Positions 27,277 through 35,877 of a DNA stretch of 64,000 bases are shown here, piece by piece; position 1 is the stretch's first letter, and each line of letters begins with the position of its first letter. The notes beneath the pieces are model-generated. The model did not search any database. It worked only from the letters and a program-made list of their open reading frames with translations, and was not told where the DNA came from. Source of the stretch: Halorubrum sp. PV6 (GTDB lineage Archaea; Halobacteriota; Halobacteria; Halobacteriales; Haloferacaceae). The position numbers were made by a program, and so were the translations under genes. The stretch is taken from NCBI RefSeq assembly GCF_003990725.2, contig NZ_CP030064.1, positions 558,001 to 622,000 on the forward strand, written 5' to 3'.

Positions 27277-28239
27277 TTACGCCTCGGTCGTCTCCACGGT
27301 CGGCACCGCGACCCGATCGAGGACGTCGGCGATCACGTCCCGCTTGTCGGCGTCGTTGACGGCGGCGTCCGGCGTCAACACGAGCCGATGCGCGAGCGCC
27401 GGCTCCGCGACGCGTTTCACGTCGTCGGGCGTGACGAACTCGCGGCCGGCGACGACCGCGGCGGCCCGCGCCGTCTCGAAGAGCCGCTGGGTCCCCCGCG
27501 GCGAGACGCCGACCTCGACGCGGCGGTCTTCCCGCGTCGCGCGGGCGACCGAGGCCGCGTACGAGAGCAGGTCGTCGTCGACGCGGACCGACTCCGGCAC
27601 CGCACGGAGGTCGGCGACGGCGTCCGCATCGAGCACGCGGTCGACGGTCGGCGCCTGTGCGACCCGGCCCGCGCGCCGGCGCAGCAGCTCGACCTCGCCC
27701 GCCTCGTCCGGGTAGCCGATGGCAGTCTTGATCGTGAACCGGTCGAGTTGGGGCTCTGGGAGCGGGAACGCGCCCTCGCTTTCGACCGGGTTCTGCGTCG
27801 CGATGACGTAGAAGGGGTCGGGGAGGTCGTGGGTCTCCCCGTCGACGGTCACCTGTCCCTCCTCCATCGCCTCCAGTAAGGCGGCCTGCGTCTTCGGCGG
27901 GGCGCGGTTGATCTCGTCGGCGAGGACGACGTTCGCGAATATCGGGCCGGGCGAGAAGACGAACGAGCCGTCGCCCTCGTCGAACACGTTCGTCCCGGTC
28001 ACGTCGCTGGGGAGGAGGTCCGGCGTGAACTGGACCCGCGAGAACTCCAGTCCCAGCGCGGCCGCGAACGAGCGCGCAGAGAGGGTCTTTCCGGTGCCGG
28101 GGACGTCTTCCAAGAGGACGTGACCGCGGGCGAGAATGCCCAGCGTGACGCGGTCGAGGAACTCGCGGTCGGCGACGACCGCGCCGCCGACCTCGTCGAC
28201 GACCCGCGAGCAGGCCGCCGCGGCTTCGGGGACGTTCAT
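27277..28239 (-). CDS. MoxR-type AAA+ ATPase
   Basis: A 320-residue AAA+ protein with Walker A EDVPGTGKTLSAR, Walker B VVLADEINRAPPKTQAALLEAM, sensor 1 ATQNPVESEGAFPLPE and the C-terminal helical lid. MoxR ATPases act as chaperones maturing metal- or VWA-domain enzymes, usually next to DUF58 and VWA genes. No such partner is adjacent here: pyrE is convergent and a tRNA gene is upstream. The ATG at 28239 gives MNVPEAAAACSRVVDEV, normal for haloarchaeal members. Confidence 0.93.
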   Translation of the reverse strand: MNVPEAAAACSRVVDEVGGAVVADREFLDRVTLGILARGHVLLEDVPGTGKTLSARSFAAALGLEFSRVQFTPDLLPSDVTGTNVFDEGDGSFVFSPGPIFANVVLADEINRAPPKTQAALLEAMEEGQVTVDGETHDLPDPFYVIATQNPVESEGAFPLPEPQLDRFTIKTAIGYPDEAGEVELLRRRAGRVAQAPTVDRVLDADAVADLRAVPESVRVDDDLLSYAASVARATREDRRVEVGVSPRGTQRLFETARAAAVVAGREFVTPDDVKRVAEPALAHRLVLTPDAAVNDADKRDVIADVLDRVAVPTVETTEA

Positions 28240-28362
28240 ACGGAGTGCACACGATCCGCCGCAAAAAGCGTTGTCAGCGGTCGGGGTCCGCGGGCCGCCC
28301 GCCGACGAATCGTCGCGGACGATCGAAACGCATAACAGCGGAACCGGCCAACCCGAAAGTGA

Positions 28363-28447
28363 GCCGAGGTAGCCTAGCCTGGCCAAGGCGGTAGATTCGA
28401 AATCTACTGTCCATTCGGACACCGGAGTTCAAATCTCCGCCTCGGCG
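28363..28447 (+). tRNA. tRNA-Ser(CGA)
   Basis: An 85-base class II tRNA. The acceptor stem pairs GCCGAGG with CCTCGGC and the discriminator is G. The anticodon arm GTAGA-TTCGAAA-TCTAC carries CGA at 28398-28400, reading the serine codon UCG. A long variable arm (CTGTCCATTCGGACAC region) and the T-arm CCGGAGTTCAAATCTCCGC follow. No intron is seen and CCA is not encoded. Confidence 0.97.
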
Positions 28448-28531
28448 CTTCTCTCGACGACTCTACCGACCAGCGACCGGTCTCGCCGCGAATTCTCCGA
28501 CGGCGCTACTTAAAAGGACTCGCGGTGACCC

Positions 28532-28843
28532 CTACGGCTCCCCGCCGAGCAGTTCCTGCTCGGAGCCGGAATCGCCGCGCAGCCGACGGCGGCGCTTGTC
28601 GTAGGCGGCTTCCAGTTTCGCGTTGGTCGCCCGCGAGAGCAGGTAGAGGTCGGCCTCGTCGTCGTCTCGGGGGTGCGCGCTCGCGACCCAGACGTGGCCG
28701 TCGCCCGCCGACAGGTCGTCGGCCCAGCGCTCCGCGGCGGCGCGGCTCTCGAACGCGTGGCGGGAGCCGTCCTCGAAGACGAGCCGGCCCACCTTCGCGT
28801 TGCGTTTGCGCGCAGAGGGTTTCACCGCGACGACGACGCTCAC
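28532..28843 (-). CDS. Conserved-looking hypothetical protein (103 aa)
   Basis: A basic N-terminal part (SVVVAVKPSARKRNAKVGRL) leads into a small alpha/beta region (FESRAAAERWADDLSAGDGHVWVASAHP) and a charged helix (ATNAKLEAAYDKRRRRLRGD). It starts at GTG 28843, about 25 bases downstream of a TATA element (GTTTTTAAG on the minus strand at 28874-28866), consistent with a leaderless message. I do not recognise a family; the basic character could suggest nucleic acid contact, which is speculation. Confidence 0.75.
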   Translation of the reverse strand: MSVVVAVKPSARKRNAKVGRLVFEDGSRHAFESRAAAERWADDLSAGDGHVWVASAHPRDDDEADLYLLSRATNAKLEAAYDKRRRRLRGDSGSEQELLGGEP

Positions 28844-28902
28844 GGGTCACGTTCGGGCGGCATCGCTTAAAAACCCCGTCAGACGTGAGACGCGCGTCCC
28901 CG

Positions 28903-30585
28903 TCAGTCGTCCGCGACCGCGTCGGGGTCCGCGTCCGTGGCGTCTGCCTCCGCCGCCAGCAGGCGGTCCAGCCCGTCCACCATCGCGACGACGCTGGCGC
29001 GCGTGATGTCCGCGTCCGTCGAGGAGACGCTCACGGAGCGGTCGCCCCGCGAGAGGTCGACCTCGACCGTGACGACGGCGTCGGTCCCGCCCGTGATCGC
29101 GTCGACGTGGTACGAGTCGAGTTCGAAGGAGACGCCCTCTCCCGCCGCGTCGTCCGCGAGTGCGGCCCGGACCGCTTCCAGTCCGGCGTCGACGGGCCCG
29201 GCGCCCGTGCCGGAGGCGACGCGCTTGTCGTCGCCGATGCGGAGCCGGACCGACGCGGTCGGGAGGTTCCCGCCGGAGGTGGCCGAGAGGTCGACGAGTT
29301 CGACGTGTCGGTCGCGCTCGCGGCCCTGCACGTCTTCGGTGATCGCGAGCAGGTCGGCGTCGGTGACGCGCTTCCCGCGGTCGCCGAGCTCTTTCACCCG
29401 GCGGACGACCTCGCTCAACTCGTCGTCGTCGACCGCCACGTCGTGCTCGGCGAGGGCCGCCTTGACGCCCGCGCGCCCGGCGTGTTTCCCGAGGACAAGC
29501 CGTCGCTCGCGGCCCACGCGCTCCGGCGGATACGGCTCGTACATCGTCCCGTCTTTCAGCGTGCCGTCGGTGTGGATGCCCGACTCGTGCGCGAAGGCGT
29601 TGGCGCCGCAGACCGCCTTGTTCGGCGGGAGCGCGACGCCGGTCGCCTCGCTCACGGTCCGGCAGAGCCGGTAGAGCCGTTCCAGATCGACGGTGTCGAT
29701 GTCGTAGGAGCGATTGAGCGCGATGGCCACCTCCTCTAAGGCGACGTTGCCGGCGCGCTCGCCGACGCCCATGACGGTCCCGTGGACCGTGTCGGCGCCG
29801 GCCTTCAGCCCGGCGTGGACGTTCGCCACGCCGAACCCGAGGTCGTCGTGGGTGTGGAGGCTCGTCGGGCCCAGGTCGGCGAGCCGCGAGACGACTTCGG
29901 CGGTCCGCTCCGGATCGGCCGCGCCGACGGTATCGCAGTAGCAGATCCGGTCGGCGCCGGCGTCGAGCCCGGCGCCCAGCAGCCGTTCGAGGTAGTCGAG
30001 TTCGGCGCGCGAGCCGTCCTCCCCGAGCACCTCGACCCAGAGGCCGTGGTCTTTCGCGTACTCGACGAGTTCGACGGTCGTCTCGACGACCGCCTCGCGG
30101 GTCGAGCCGACCTTCGTCTCGACGTGCTTGTCGGAGGCGGGCACGACCAGATTGACGCCGTCGACCCCGCAGTCGAGGGCGTGGTCGATGTCGGCTTGCA
30201 CGCCGCGGGCGAAACTCGTCACGGTGGCGTCGAGCCCCTCGTCGGCCACGCGGCGGATGGCCTCGCGTTCGCCCTCGGACGTGCACGCCGAGCCGGCCTC
30301 GATCAGGTGCATCCCGGCGGCGTCGAGTTCGCGGGCGATGTCGACCTTCTCGCTCGGCGTGAGCGAGACGCCCGGCATCTGTTCGCCGTCGCGCAGCGTG
30401 GTGTCTAACAGCTGTACCTCGTCGAGTGTGGTGAGTGGTGTTCGGGTCAAAAGAGAGTCCGTCGGCTTGTCAGTAGGTTCGGGACCGGTACCGCCGCGGG
30501 GCGGCCGCGCCCCGGAGTCGTTATCGTCGGAGAATTTCGCGGCCAGCCGCCGTGAGGCGACTTCCTCTATCCTCCGAACGATCAC
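28903..30585 (-). CDS. 2-isopropylmalate / (R)-citramalate synthase family enzyme
   Basis: A HMGL-type TIM barrel plus LeuA allosteric domain, 560 residues from GTG 30585. Motifs: LLDTTLRDGEQMPGVSL, the metal-binding HTHDDLGFGVAN, GTVMGVGERAGNVALEEVA, and the C-terminal regulatory domain with SFELDSYHVDAITGGTDA. Haloarchaea usually carry two such enzymes, for leucine and for isoleucine via citramalate; this divergent form resembles the citramalate type, but the substrate is not certain. The first 45 residues are extra and low in conservation. A TATA box (TTTTATC, about 30635-30629 on the minus strand) supports the GTG start, though a TTG at about residue 46 is possible. Confidence 0.9.
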   Translation of the reverse strand: MIVRRIEEVASRRLAAKFSDDNDSGARPPRGGTGPEPTDKPTDSLLTRTPLTTLDEVQLLDTTLRDGEQMPGVSLTPSEKVDIARELDAAGMHLIEAGSACTSEGEREAIRRVADEGLDATVTSFARGVQADIDHALDCGVDGVNLVVPASDKHVETKVGSTREAVVETTVELVEYAKDHGLWVEVLGEDGSRAELDYLERLLGAGLDAGADRICYCDTVGAADPERTAEVVSRLADLGPTSLHTHDDLGFGVANVHAGLKAGADTVHGTVMGVGERAGNVALEEVAIALNRSYDIDTVDLERLYRLCRTVSEATGVALPPNKAVCGANAFAHESGIHTDGTLKDGTMYEPYPPERVGRERRLVLGKHAGRAGVKAALAEHDVAVDDDELSEVVRRVKELGDRGKRVTDADLLAITEDVQGRERDRHVELVDLSATSGGNLPTASVRLRIGDDKRVASGTGAGPVDAGLEAVRAALADDAAGEGVSFELDSYHVDAITGGTDAVVTVEVDLSRGDRSVSVSSTDADITRASVVAMVDGLDRLLAAEADATDADPDAVADD

Positions 30586-30752
30586 GAGCGTCTCGTGTCA
30601 TTCGTATCCGTGCCGACGTATCACACACTGATAAAATCGTCGGGTCGTGACAGCAATACGCAGGCCGGGCGCGCCGTGTGTTCGTTCGATGCCGACAGGA
30701 CCGACGCTCGCCGCGGGGACACGGTTATACGGCCGCCGTCGGACAACCCGGT

Positions 30753-31241
30753 ATGCAGAAAGCCGCTATCGACGACGTCGACGTCGTCGCGAACCCGATG
30801 GGCGTCCACGACGTGCGAAAGCCGGTCTCGAGGGCGCTCGGGACCGAACACGTCGCGATGAACTACTTCGAACTCGCGCCCGGCGAGGCGTTCGCGGGCG
30901 GGCTCCACACCCACGGCGATCAAGAAGAGGTGTTCTACGTCCTCTCGGGGGTCGCCACCTTCGAGGTGGGGCGAGACCACGAGCGCGTCGACGTCGAGGC
31001 CGGCGAGCTGATCCGCTTTGCGCCGGGCGAGTTCCAGTCCGGCTTCGTGCGCGAGGACGCCGACGAGGACGTGGTCGCGTGGGCGTTCGGCGCGCCCGGC
31101 GCGCGTCACGACTGGGACCAGATCGAGTCGCTGATCGAGTGCCGCGAGTGCGACGCGGAGCGCGTCCACGCGACCGAACTGACCGACGCGGGACGGTTCC
31201 GCTTCACCTGCACCGAGTGCGGCACGTCGTTTTCGCCGTGA
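30753..31241 (+). CDS. Cupin domain protein with C-terminal zinc ribbon
   Basis: A 162-residue protein. The cupin barrel shows the metal motif GGLHTHGDQEEVFYVLSG near residues 50-67 and the second motif PGEFQSGFV. The last 35 residues form a zinc ribbon with CRECD and CTECG pairs. The fusion suggests a metal-dependent sensor or regulator rather than a housekeeping isomerase, but the substrate is unknown. A TATA-like GGTTATACG about 26 bases upstream gives a leaderless start. It is divergent from the citramalate synthase gene. Confidence 0.87.
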   Translation: MQKAAIDDVDVVANPMGVHDVRKPVSRALGTEHVAMNYFELAPGEAFAGGLHTHGDQEEVFYVLSGVATFEVGRDHERVDVEAGELIRFAPGEFQSGFVREDADEDVVAWAFGAPGARHDWDQIESLIECRECDAERVHATELTDAGRFRFTCTECGTSFSP

Positions 31242-31278
31242 GGCTGTCGTCCGCTCTGCGTCGGTCCGGGTCGCCGGC

Positions 31279-31935
31279 TCACCCCAGAAGCGACCGGAGC
31301 GTTCGCCGCCCGGTCCCACACCGGTCCCGGTAGTCGCAGGCGGTGCATCGGTCGTCGTCGACGCGCGAGGGCGGCCCGTCGATGGCTCGCGCTGCCCGAA
31401 GCGCCCGCCGGTAGGCCGCCTTCGCCCGCGTCGTGAGCCGCACCTCGCGCACGACGCCGACGCTCGGGTACTCGACGAGCGCGCGCGGCACTTCCCGCTC
31501 TCGCTCCCACGCGAGCGCCTTGGCCACGCCGACGGCCCTGACCGTCTGTGGCTCCCAGACGCCGTTTTCGGGCGGTTCGCCCGGTGAGACGACGGTCGGA
31601 ACCGGTGGGCCGTCGCCGTCGTCGAGAATCTTGTGTACGGTTCCGCGGCAGTCCTTCCCGGCCCGCCCGACGCGCTCGAACTCCGGGTCGACGAGGCGGG
31701 CGTAGTCGTCCCGCTCGCTGAGTCGCGCGAGGTTCCGGCGGTACGCCGCCGGCGAACGTCGGATCGGGAGCCGGCGGAGCGTCGCGTCCGGCGCGCCGGC
31801 GAGCGTCGGGTACCGATAGGCGAGGTCCATCCGAGCCCGCGTCGTCTCGGGCACGTCTCGGTCGCCGTCGCGGCGCGCGTAGTAGAGCTGTCGCGGGCAG
31901 TAGGCCGCGCGAGCGAGGTCGCTGAAGGGTGTCAC
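31279..31935 (-). CDS. Orphan Cas4/Dna2-like Fe-S nuclease
   Basis: A 218-residue protein with the Cas4-like N-terminal Cys in AAYCPRQLYYARR and a C-terminal cysteine cluster CTACDYRDRC, the four ligands of a [4Fe-4S] cluster in PD-(D/E)XK exonucleases. Acidic/Lys candidates in the middle (WEPQTVRAVGVAKAL, RALVEYPSVGVV) are not a clear match to the usual catalytic set. There is no CRISPR array or other cas gene in the window, so this is a solo Cas4-type protein, perhaps for DNA repair. It may be catalytically degenerate. Confidence 0.82.
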   Translation of the reverse strand: MTPFSDLARAAYCPRQLYYARRDGDRDVPETTRARMDLAYRYPTLAGAPDATLRRLPIRRSPAAYRRNLARLSERDDYARLVDPEFERVGRAGKDCRGTVHKILDDGDGPPVPTVVSPGEPPENGVWEPQTVRAVGVAKALAWEREREVPRALVEYPSVGVVREVRLTTRAKAAYRRALRAARAIDGPPSRVDDDRCTACDYRDRCGTGRRTLRSLLG

Positions 31936-32031
31936 GGTGCGTCTGGCCGCGGCTCGGCGGAAAAGCGGGGGGATGGCGGAGGCGGTTCGATCTGACGGTC
32001 CGGCGTCGTGGCCGTGTCGCTCGCCGGCGGA

Positions 32032-33099
32032 CTATCGCCGGATCTGGTCGAGGTCGGCCACCAGCCGCCGCAGCGCCTCCCGCGTCACGTGCGGCATACA
32101 GACGACGCGGAGCTCGCCGCTCGCCGTGCGCGACACCTTCCAGCCCGCCTCCCGGAGGGCGTCGAACTCGGGCTCCGGGACCGCGGCGGCCACGAGCGGG
32201 AGCTCCGGGTCGACCACGTCGTACCCCCGCTCGTCGAGGGCGGCCGCGAGCCACTCGGCGTTGGCGGCCGCGCGGTCGGCCGCCTCCCGGTACCCCTCCC
32301 GCCACAGCGCCTCCATCGCGGCGACCGCGCCGGCGACGCCCGCGCCGCTCCGCGTTCCCGTCAGCGTGGCCTGCGACCGCGTCTCGAGATACGGCGTGTC
32401 GACCGCGAGCGCGTCCAGCGCCGCGGCGTCACGCGCGAGGAGGCCGCCGGCCGGCACCGGCGCCTGTCCGAACTTGTGCGGGTCGATGGTCAGCGTGTCG
32501 ACGGGGGCGTCGGCGAACAACCAGTCTGCGTCGGTAAACGGTAACACGAAGCCGCCCCACGCGGCGTCGACGTGCATCCGGGCCCCGGCGTCGTGAGCGA
32601 TCCGCGTCAACGCCGGAATCGGATCTACGCGCCCGTACTCCGTGCTTCCGGCGACGCCGACGACCAGCGCGGTCGTCTCGTCGACGGCCGCCTCGACGGC
32701 ATCGGTCCGGGCCCGGTACTCGTCGTCGACGGGTACGGTCCGGAGCTCCACGTCGAGCAGCTCCGCGGCCTTATGAAAGGAGAAGTGGCCGCTCTCGGGC
32801 ACGACGACGTTCACGTCGCCCGCGTCGTGGCGGTTTCGCGCGGACCGGACCGCCTGCACGTTCGCCTCCGTCCCGCCCGAGGTGACGTACCCGGTGGCGT
32901 CGGTCGGCGTCGGGTGGTCGGTGACCGTGGCGAGCAGTTCGACCGCGCGTGCTTCCAGCGCCGCTATCGACTCGTAGGTGGCCGGATCGCCCGGATTCGT
33001 CGCGAGGTATCGCTCCGCCGCCTCCCGAGCCGCCGGATGCGGCTCCGTACACATCGAGGAGAGGACCCGGTCGAACGACTGCGGCTCGGGCTGCTGCAT
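32032..33099 (-). CDS. mfnA: L-aspartate/L-tyrosine decarboxylase MfnA family
   Basis: A 355-residue PLP-dependent group II decarboxylase. The Schiff-base Lys is in [17 protein letters not shown], the stacking region is [15 protein letters not shown] and the PLP Asp is in [14 protein letters not shown]. In methanogens MfnA makes tyramine for methanofuran. In haloarchaea, which lack methanofuran, the likely job is aspartate decarboxylation to beta-alanine for coenzyme A (family knowledge). The ATG at 33099 has a GGTGG purine-rich stretch just upstream; an alternative ATG is at 33111. Confidence 0.92.
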   Translation of the reverse strand: MQQPEPQSFDRVLSSMCTEPHPAAREAAERYLATNPGDPATYESIAALEARAVELLATVTDHPTPTDATGYVTSGGTEANVQAVRSARNRHDAGDVNVVVPESGHFSFHKAAELLDVELRTVPVDDEYRARTDAVEAAVDETTALVVGVAGSTEYGRVDPIPALTRIAHDAGARMHVDAAWGGFVLPFTDADWLFADAPVDTLTIDPHKFGQAPVPAGGLLARDAAALDALAVDTPYLETRSQATLTGTRSGAGVAGAVAAMEALWREGYREAADRAAANAEWLAAALDERGYDVVDPELPLVAAAVPEPEFDALREAGWKVSRTASGELRVVCMPHVTREALRRLVADLDQIRR

Positions 33100-33172
33100 T
33101 TGACCACCCATTGCCGCGGCGGGGTCTTACCCGTTCCGCTCCGTGACACCGAGTCGCCGCTCCTCGCCCGCG

Positions 33173-35521
33173 TCAGCGGACCGAATCGAGGAGGAGCCGC
33201 TGTTCGGTCCGTTTCACTTCGTGTTGGACGTCCCGCACCGCGTCGATGTTCGCCGAGATAGACGAGACCCCCTCGTCGACGAGGAACTCGACCATCTCCG
33301 TCTTCGATCCGGCCTGCCCGCAGATGCTCGTGTCGACGCCGAGTTCGCGGCAGGTCTCTATCGTGTCGCCGATGAGCTTGAGCACGGCCGGGTGCAACTC
33401 GTCGAAGCGGCCGGCGACGTGTTCGTTGTTGCGGTCGACCGCCAGCGTGTACTGGGTGAGGTCGTTGGTTCCGAAGGAGGCGAAGTCGATGCCGGCGGCC
33501 GCGAGCTCTTCGATCTGTAAGGCGCTCGCCGGCGTCTCGATCATGACGCCCCACCGGCGCGCGTCGGGGTCGATCCCCGTCTCTCGCATGTGCGCTTTGA
33601 TCCCCTCGATGTCGCTCGCGTCGTTGACGAGCGGGAACATCACTTCGAGGTTGTCGTAGCCCATCTCGAAGAGGCGGGCGAACGCGGCCAACTCCTGCCG
33701 GAACGGGTTCGGCTTGTCGAGGCTCCGGCGGATCCCGCGCCACCCGAGCATCGGGTTGTGCTCCGCCGGCTCGCCGTCCCCGCCCTCCAGCTCCCGGAAC
33801 TCGTCTGTCGGCGCGTCGATGGTGCGGACCCTCACCGGCCGGGGGTAGAACTCGTCGGCGACGCGGCGGACCCCCTCGATGAGTTCGTCCTGGTACGCGC
33901 GGGCCCCGTGGTCCTGGATGTACTTCTCGGGCGTCTTCCCGAGCGACAGCACCATGTGTTCGATCCGGAGCAGCCCGACGCCGTCGGCGCCCGTCGCCGC
34001 GGCGCGCTCGGCGGCCTCCGGAATCGAGACGTTCACTTTGACCTCCGTCGCCGTCATCGGCTTGACGGGGGTCTCGGGCCGCGCCGCCTCGACGGGTTCG
34101 AACTCCTCGCCGGCCTCGGCCTCGTCGTCGGCGCCGGCGCGGACGGTTCCCTTGTCGCCGTCGAGGGTGACCTGCTGGCCGTCTTCGAGGAGCCGCGTCC
34201 CGTTTCCGGTTCCGACCACGGCCGGGACGCCGAGTTCGCGAGAGATGATCGCGGCGTGGCTCGTCATCCCGCCCTCGTCGGTGACGATGCCCGCGGCGCG
34301 TTTCATCGCCGGGACCATGTCCGGCATCGTCATCTCCGTCACCATCACGTCGCCCTCCTGGACCTGATCGAGGTGGTCGAGTTTGTGGACGATCCGGACC
34401 GCGCCGGAGACGACGCCCGGACTCGCGCCGAGCCCGTCGGCGAGCACGTCTTCGTCGTCGCCGCCGTTCGAGACGCTCCCCGCGCCGGGCTGGCCCGAGG
34501 ACGCGTCGCCGGCGGTGGACTTCCGTGGGGTGTCGCCGCCGGTTCCGGTCGCCTCCGCGCCGTCATCGGTCTCCTGAATCGTCGTGATCGGGCGCGACTG
34601 GAGCATGTATATCTCCCCCTCGTGGATCGCCCACTCGACGTCTTGGGGGGTCCCGTAGTGCTCCTCGACGCGCTCGCCGAGTACGACGAGGTCATCAATC
34701 TCCTCGTCGCTGAGGACGCGCGCGGTGCGGCGGTCGCCCTCGACGTCGAGTTCGACGGTCTCGCCCGTCTCGGGGTCTTTCACCATCTCCACCTTCTTGT
34801 CCGCGACCGTCACCTTGTCGACGACGCCCTCCTCGCGGTCGTAGACGTAGTTGTCGGGCGACACCGTCCCCGAGACGACCGCCTCGCCGAGCCCCCACGC
34901 CGCCTCGATCGTAATCTGCGGGTCGCCGGTCGAGGGGTGGCTGGTGAACATCACGCCGGACTTTTCGGCGTCGACCATCCGCTGGACCACGACCGCGATG
35001 TCGACGTCGGCGTGCGGGAACCCGCGCTGCTGCCGGTAGTAGATCGCGCGCTGCGTGAAAAGCGACGCCCAGCATTCCTTCACCCGCCGGATGAGGGCCT
35101 GTTCGCGGACGTTGAGGAACGTCTCCTGCTGGCCGGCGAACGACGAGTCCGGGAGGTCCTCGGCCGTCGCCGACGAGCGCACCGCGACGAACGCCTCCGC
35201 GCCGTCTTCGCCCATCGACCGATATCGCTCGACGATCTCCTCGCGCACGTCGTCGGGGAGCGGCGTCTCCATGATGAGCTCCGAGGCGGTCTGCTCGGCC
35301 TCTCGCAGCGCGACGGAGTCCTCCGGGTCGACGTCGACCGCGGCGAACAGCTCCTCGTCGATCCCCGCCTCTTCGATGAACGTGCGGTACGTACCTGCCG
35401 TGACGGTGAACCCCGGCGGAACCGGAAGCCCAGCGCCGATGAGTTCACCGAGCGAAGCCGCCTTGCCGCCGACGGTCCCGACGTCGTCGGCGTTGACATC
35501 CTCGAGCCAGAGTACTGCCAT
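33173..35521 (-). CDS. ppsA: Phosphoenolpyruvate synthase
   Basis: A 782-residue enzyme making PEP, AMP and phosphate from pyruvate, ATP and water for gluconeogenesis. Domains in order: ATP-grasp (VGGKAASLGEL, VRSSATAEDLPDSSFAGQQ), swivelling phosphohistidine domain with the catalytic His in GGMTSHAAIISRELG, and the PEP-binding barrel (GIDFASFGTNDLTQYTL, CGQAGS). In CGQAGS the usual Cys is kept but the normal PS is AG. A Ser/Gly/acidic linker separates the first two domains. The promoter has a TrmB-type box directly upstream of the TATA element. Confidence 0.96.
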   Translation of the reverse strand: MAVLWLEDVNADDVGTVGGKAASLGELIGAGLPVPPGFTVTAGTYRTFIEEAGIDEELFAAVDVDPEDSVALREAEQTASELIMETPLPDDVREEIVERYRSMGEDGAEAFVAVRSSATAEDLPDSSFAGQQETFLNVREQALIRRVKECWASLFTQRAIYYRQQRGFPHADVDIAVVVQRMVDAEKSGVMFTSHPSTGDPQITIEAAWGLGEAVVSGTVSPDNYVYDREEGVVDKVTVADKKVEMVKDPETGETVELDVEGDRRTARVLSDEEIDDLVVLGERVEEHYGTPQDVEWAIHEGEIYMLQSRPITTIQETDDGAEATGTGGDTPRKSTAGDASSGQPGAGSVSNGGDDEDVLADGLGASPGVVSGAVRIVHKLDHLDQVQEGDVMVTEMTMPDMVPAMKRAAGIVTDEGGMTSHAAIISRELGVPAVVGTGNGTRLLEDGQQVTLDGDKGTVRAGADDEAEAGEEFEPVEAARPETPVKPMTATEVKVNVSIPEAAERAAATGADGVGLLRIEHMVLSLGKTPEKYIQDHGARAYQDELIEGVRRVADEFYPRPVRVRTIDAPTDEFRELEGGDGEPAEHNPMLGWRGIRRSLDKPNPFRQELAAFARLFEMGYDNLEVMFPLVNDASDIEGIKAHMRETGIDPDARRWGVMIETPASALQIEELAAAGIDFASFGTNDLTQYTLAVDRNNEHVAGRFDELHPAVLKLIGDTIETCRELGVDTSICGQAGSKTEMVEFLVDEGVSSISANIDAVRDVQHEVKRTEQRLLLDSVR

Positions 35522-35578
35522 TCGTATGTCCGGAGGATTCGGGAGGCACCCTATGAAGGTTCCGGCATACGCAACGGT

Positions 35579-35605
35579 GAATAAAAGATTACTCGCCCAC
35601 GAGTG
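35579..35605 (-). promoter_or_regulatory. ppsA promoter: TATA box and TrmB-type operator
   Basis: On the plus strand, TACT-N7-GAGTG occupies 35590-35605, one base off the TACT-N7/8-GAGTA site of the haloarchaeal sugar regulator TrmB. It lies directly upstream (minus-strand sense) of CTTTTATTC at 35587-35579. In Halobacterium, TrmB activates gluconeogenic genes from sites upstream of TATA, so activation of ppsA when sugar is scarce is predicted. Confidence 0.65.
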
Positions 35606-35877
35606 ATCGAATCGAAACAGCGTCGCGACCGGCCGTGGAGTGACCGCAGTCTCGCCCGGTGCGACGCTGGAACCGTCAGAGAGGGCCGAGGCGGGGAAAG
35701 ACGAACCGACATCCGGCTCGTATCACCACAAACGGTCCGTCTATTGGAATACTTACCTCCCGCGAGAACCACACACCCGAAGACATGTTACAGGGTCTGT
35801 AACAGCGCGCGAGCCAACGCCGGCCGCAGGATACCGTCTCTCCTCCGATCGCTCAGTCGCCTCCCGCGGGTGCCCGT
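35606..35877. other. Intergenic region with an orphan inverted repeat
   Basis: No gene is seen between the ppsA promoter and the end of the next minus-strand gene. The clearest structure is TGTTACA-GGGTC-TGTAACA at 35786-35804, a perfect 7-base inverted repeat. A TATA-like TATTGGAATACTTACC lies 40-60 bases upstream on the plus strand, but no convincing ORF follows it. A short transcript or an operator for an unseen promoter is possible. Confidence 0.5.

Noticed and set aside
28903-30585. Assigning the enzyme firmly as isopropylmalate synthase
   Set aside because: Sequence features fit both citramalate and isopropylmalate synthase; the substrate cannot be settled from motifs alone.
33590-35584. 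664-residue plus-strand frame over PEP synthase
   Set aside because: Antisense shadow of the minus-strand ppsA gene, with repeated Arg/Asp/Val composition and no domain.
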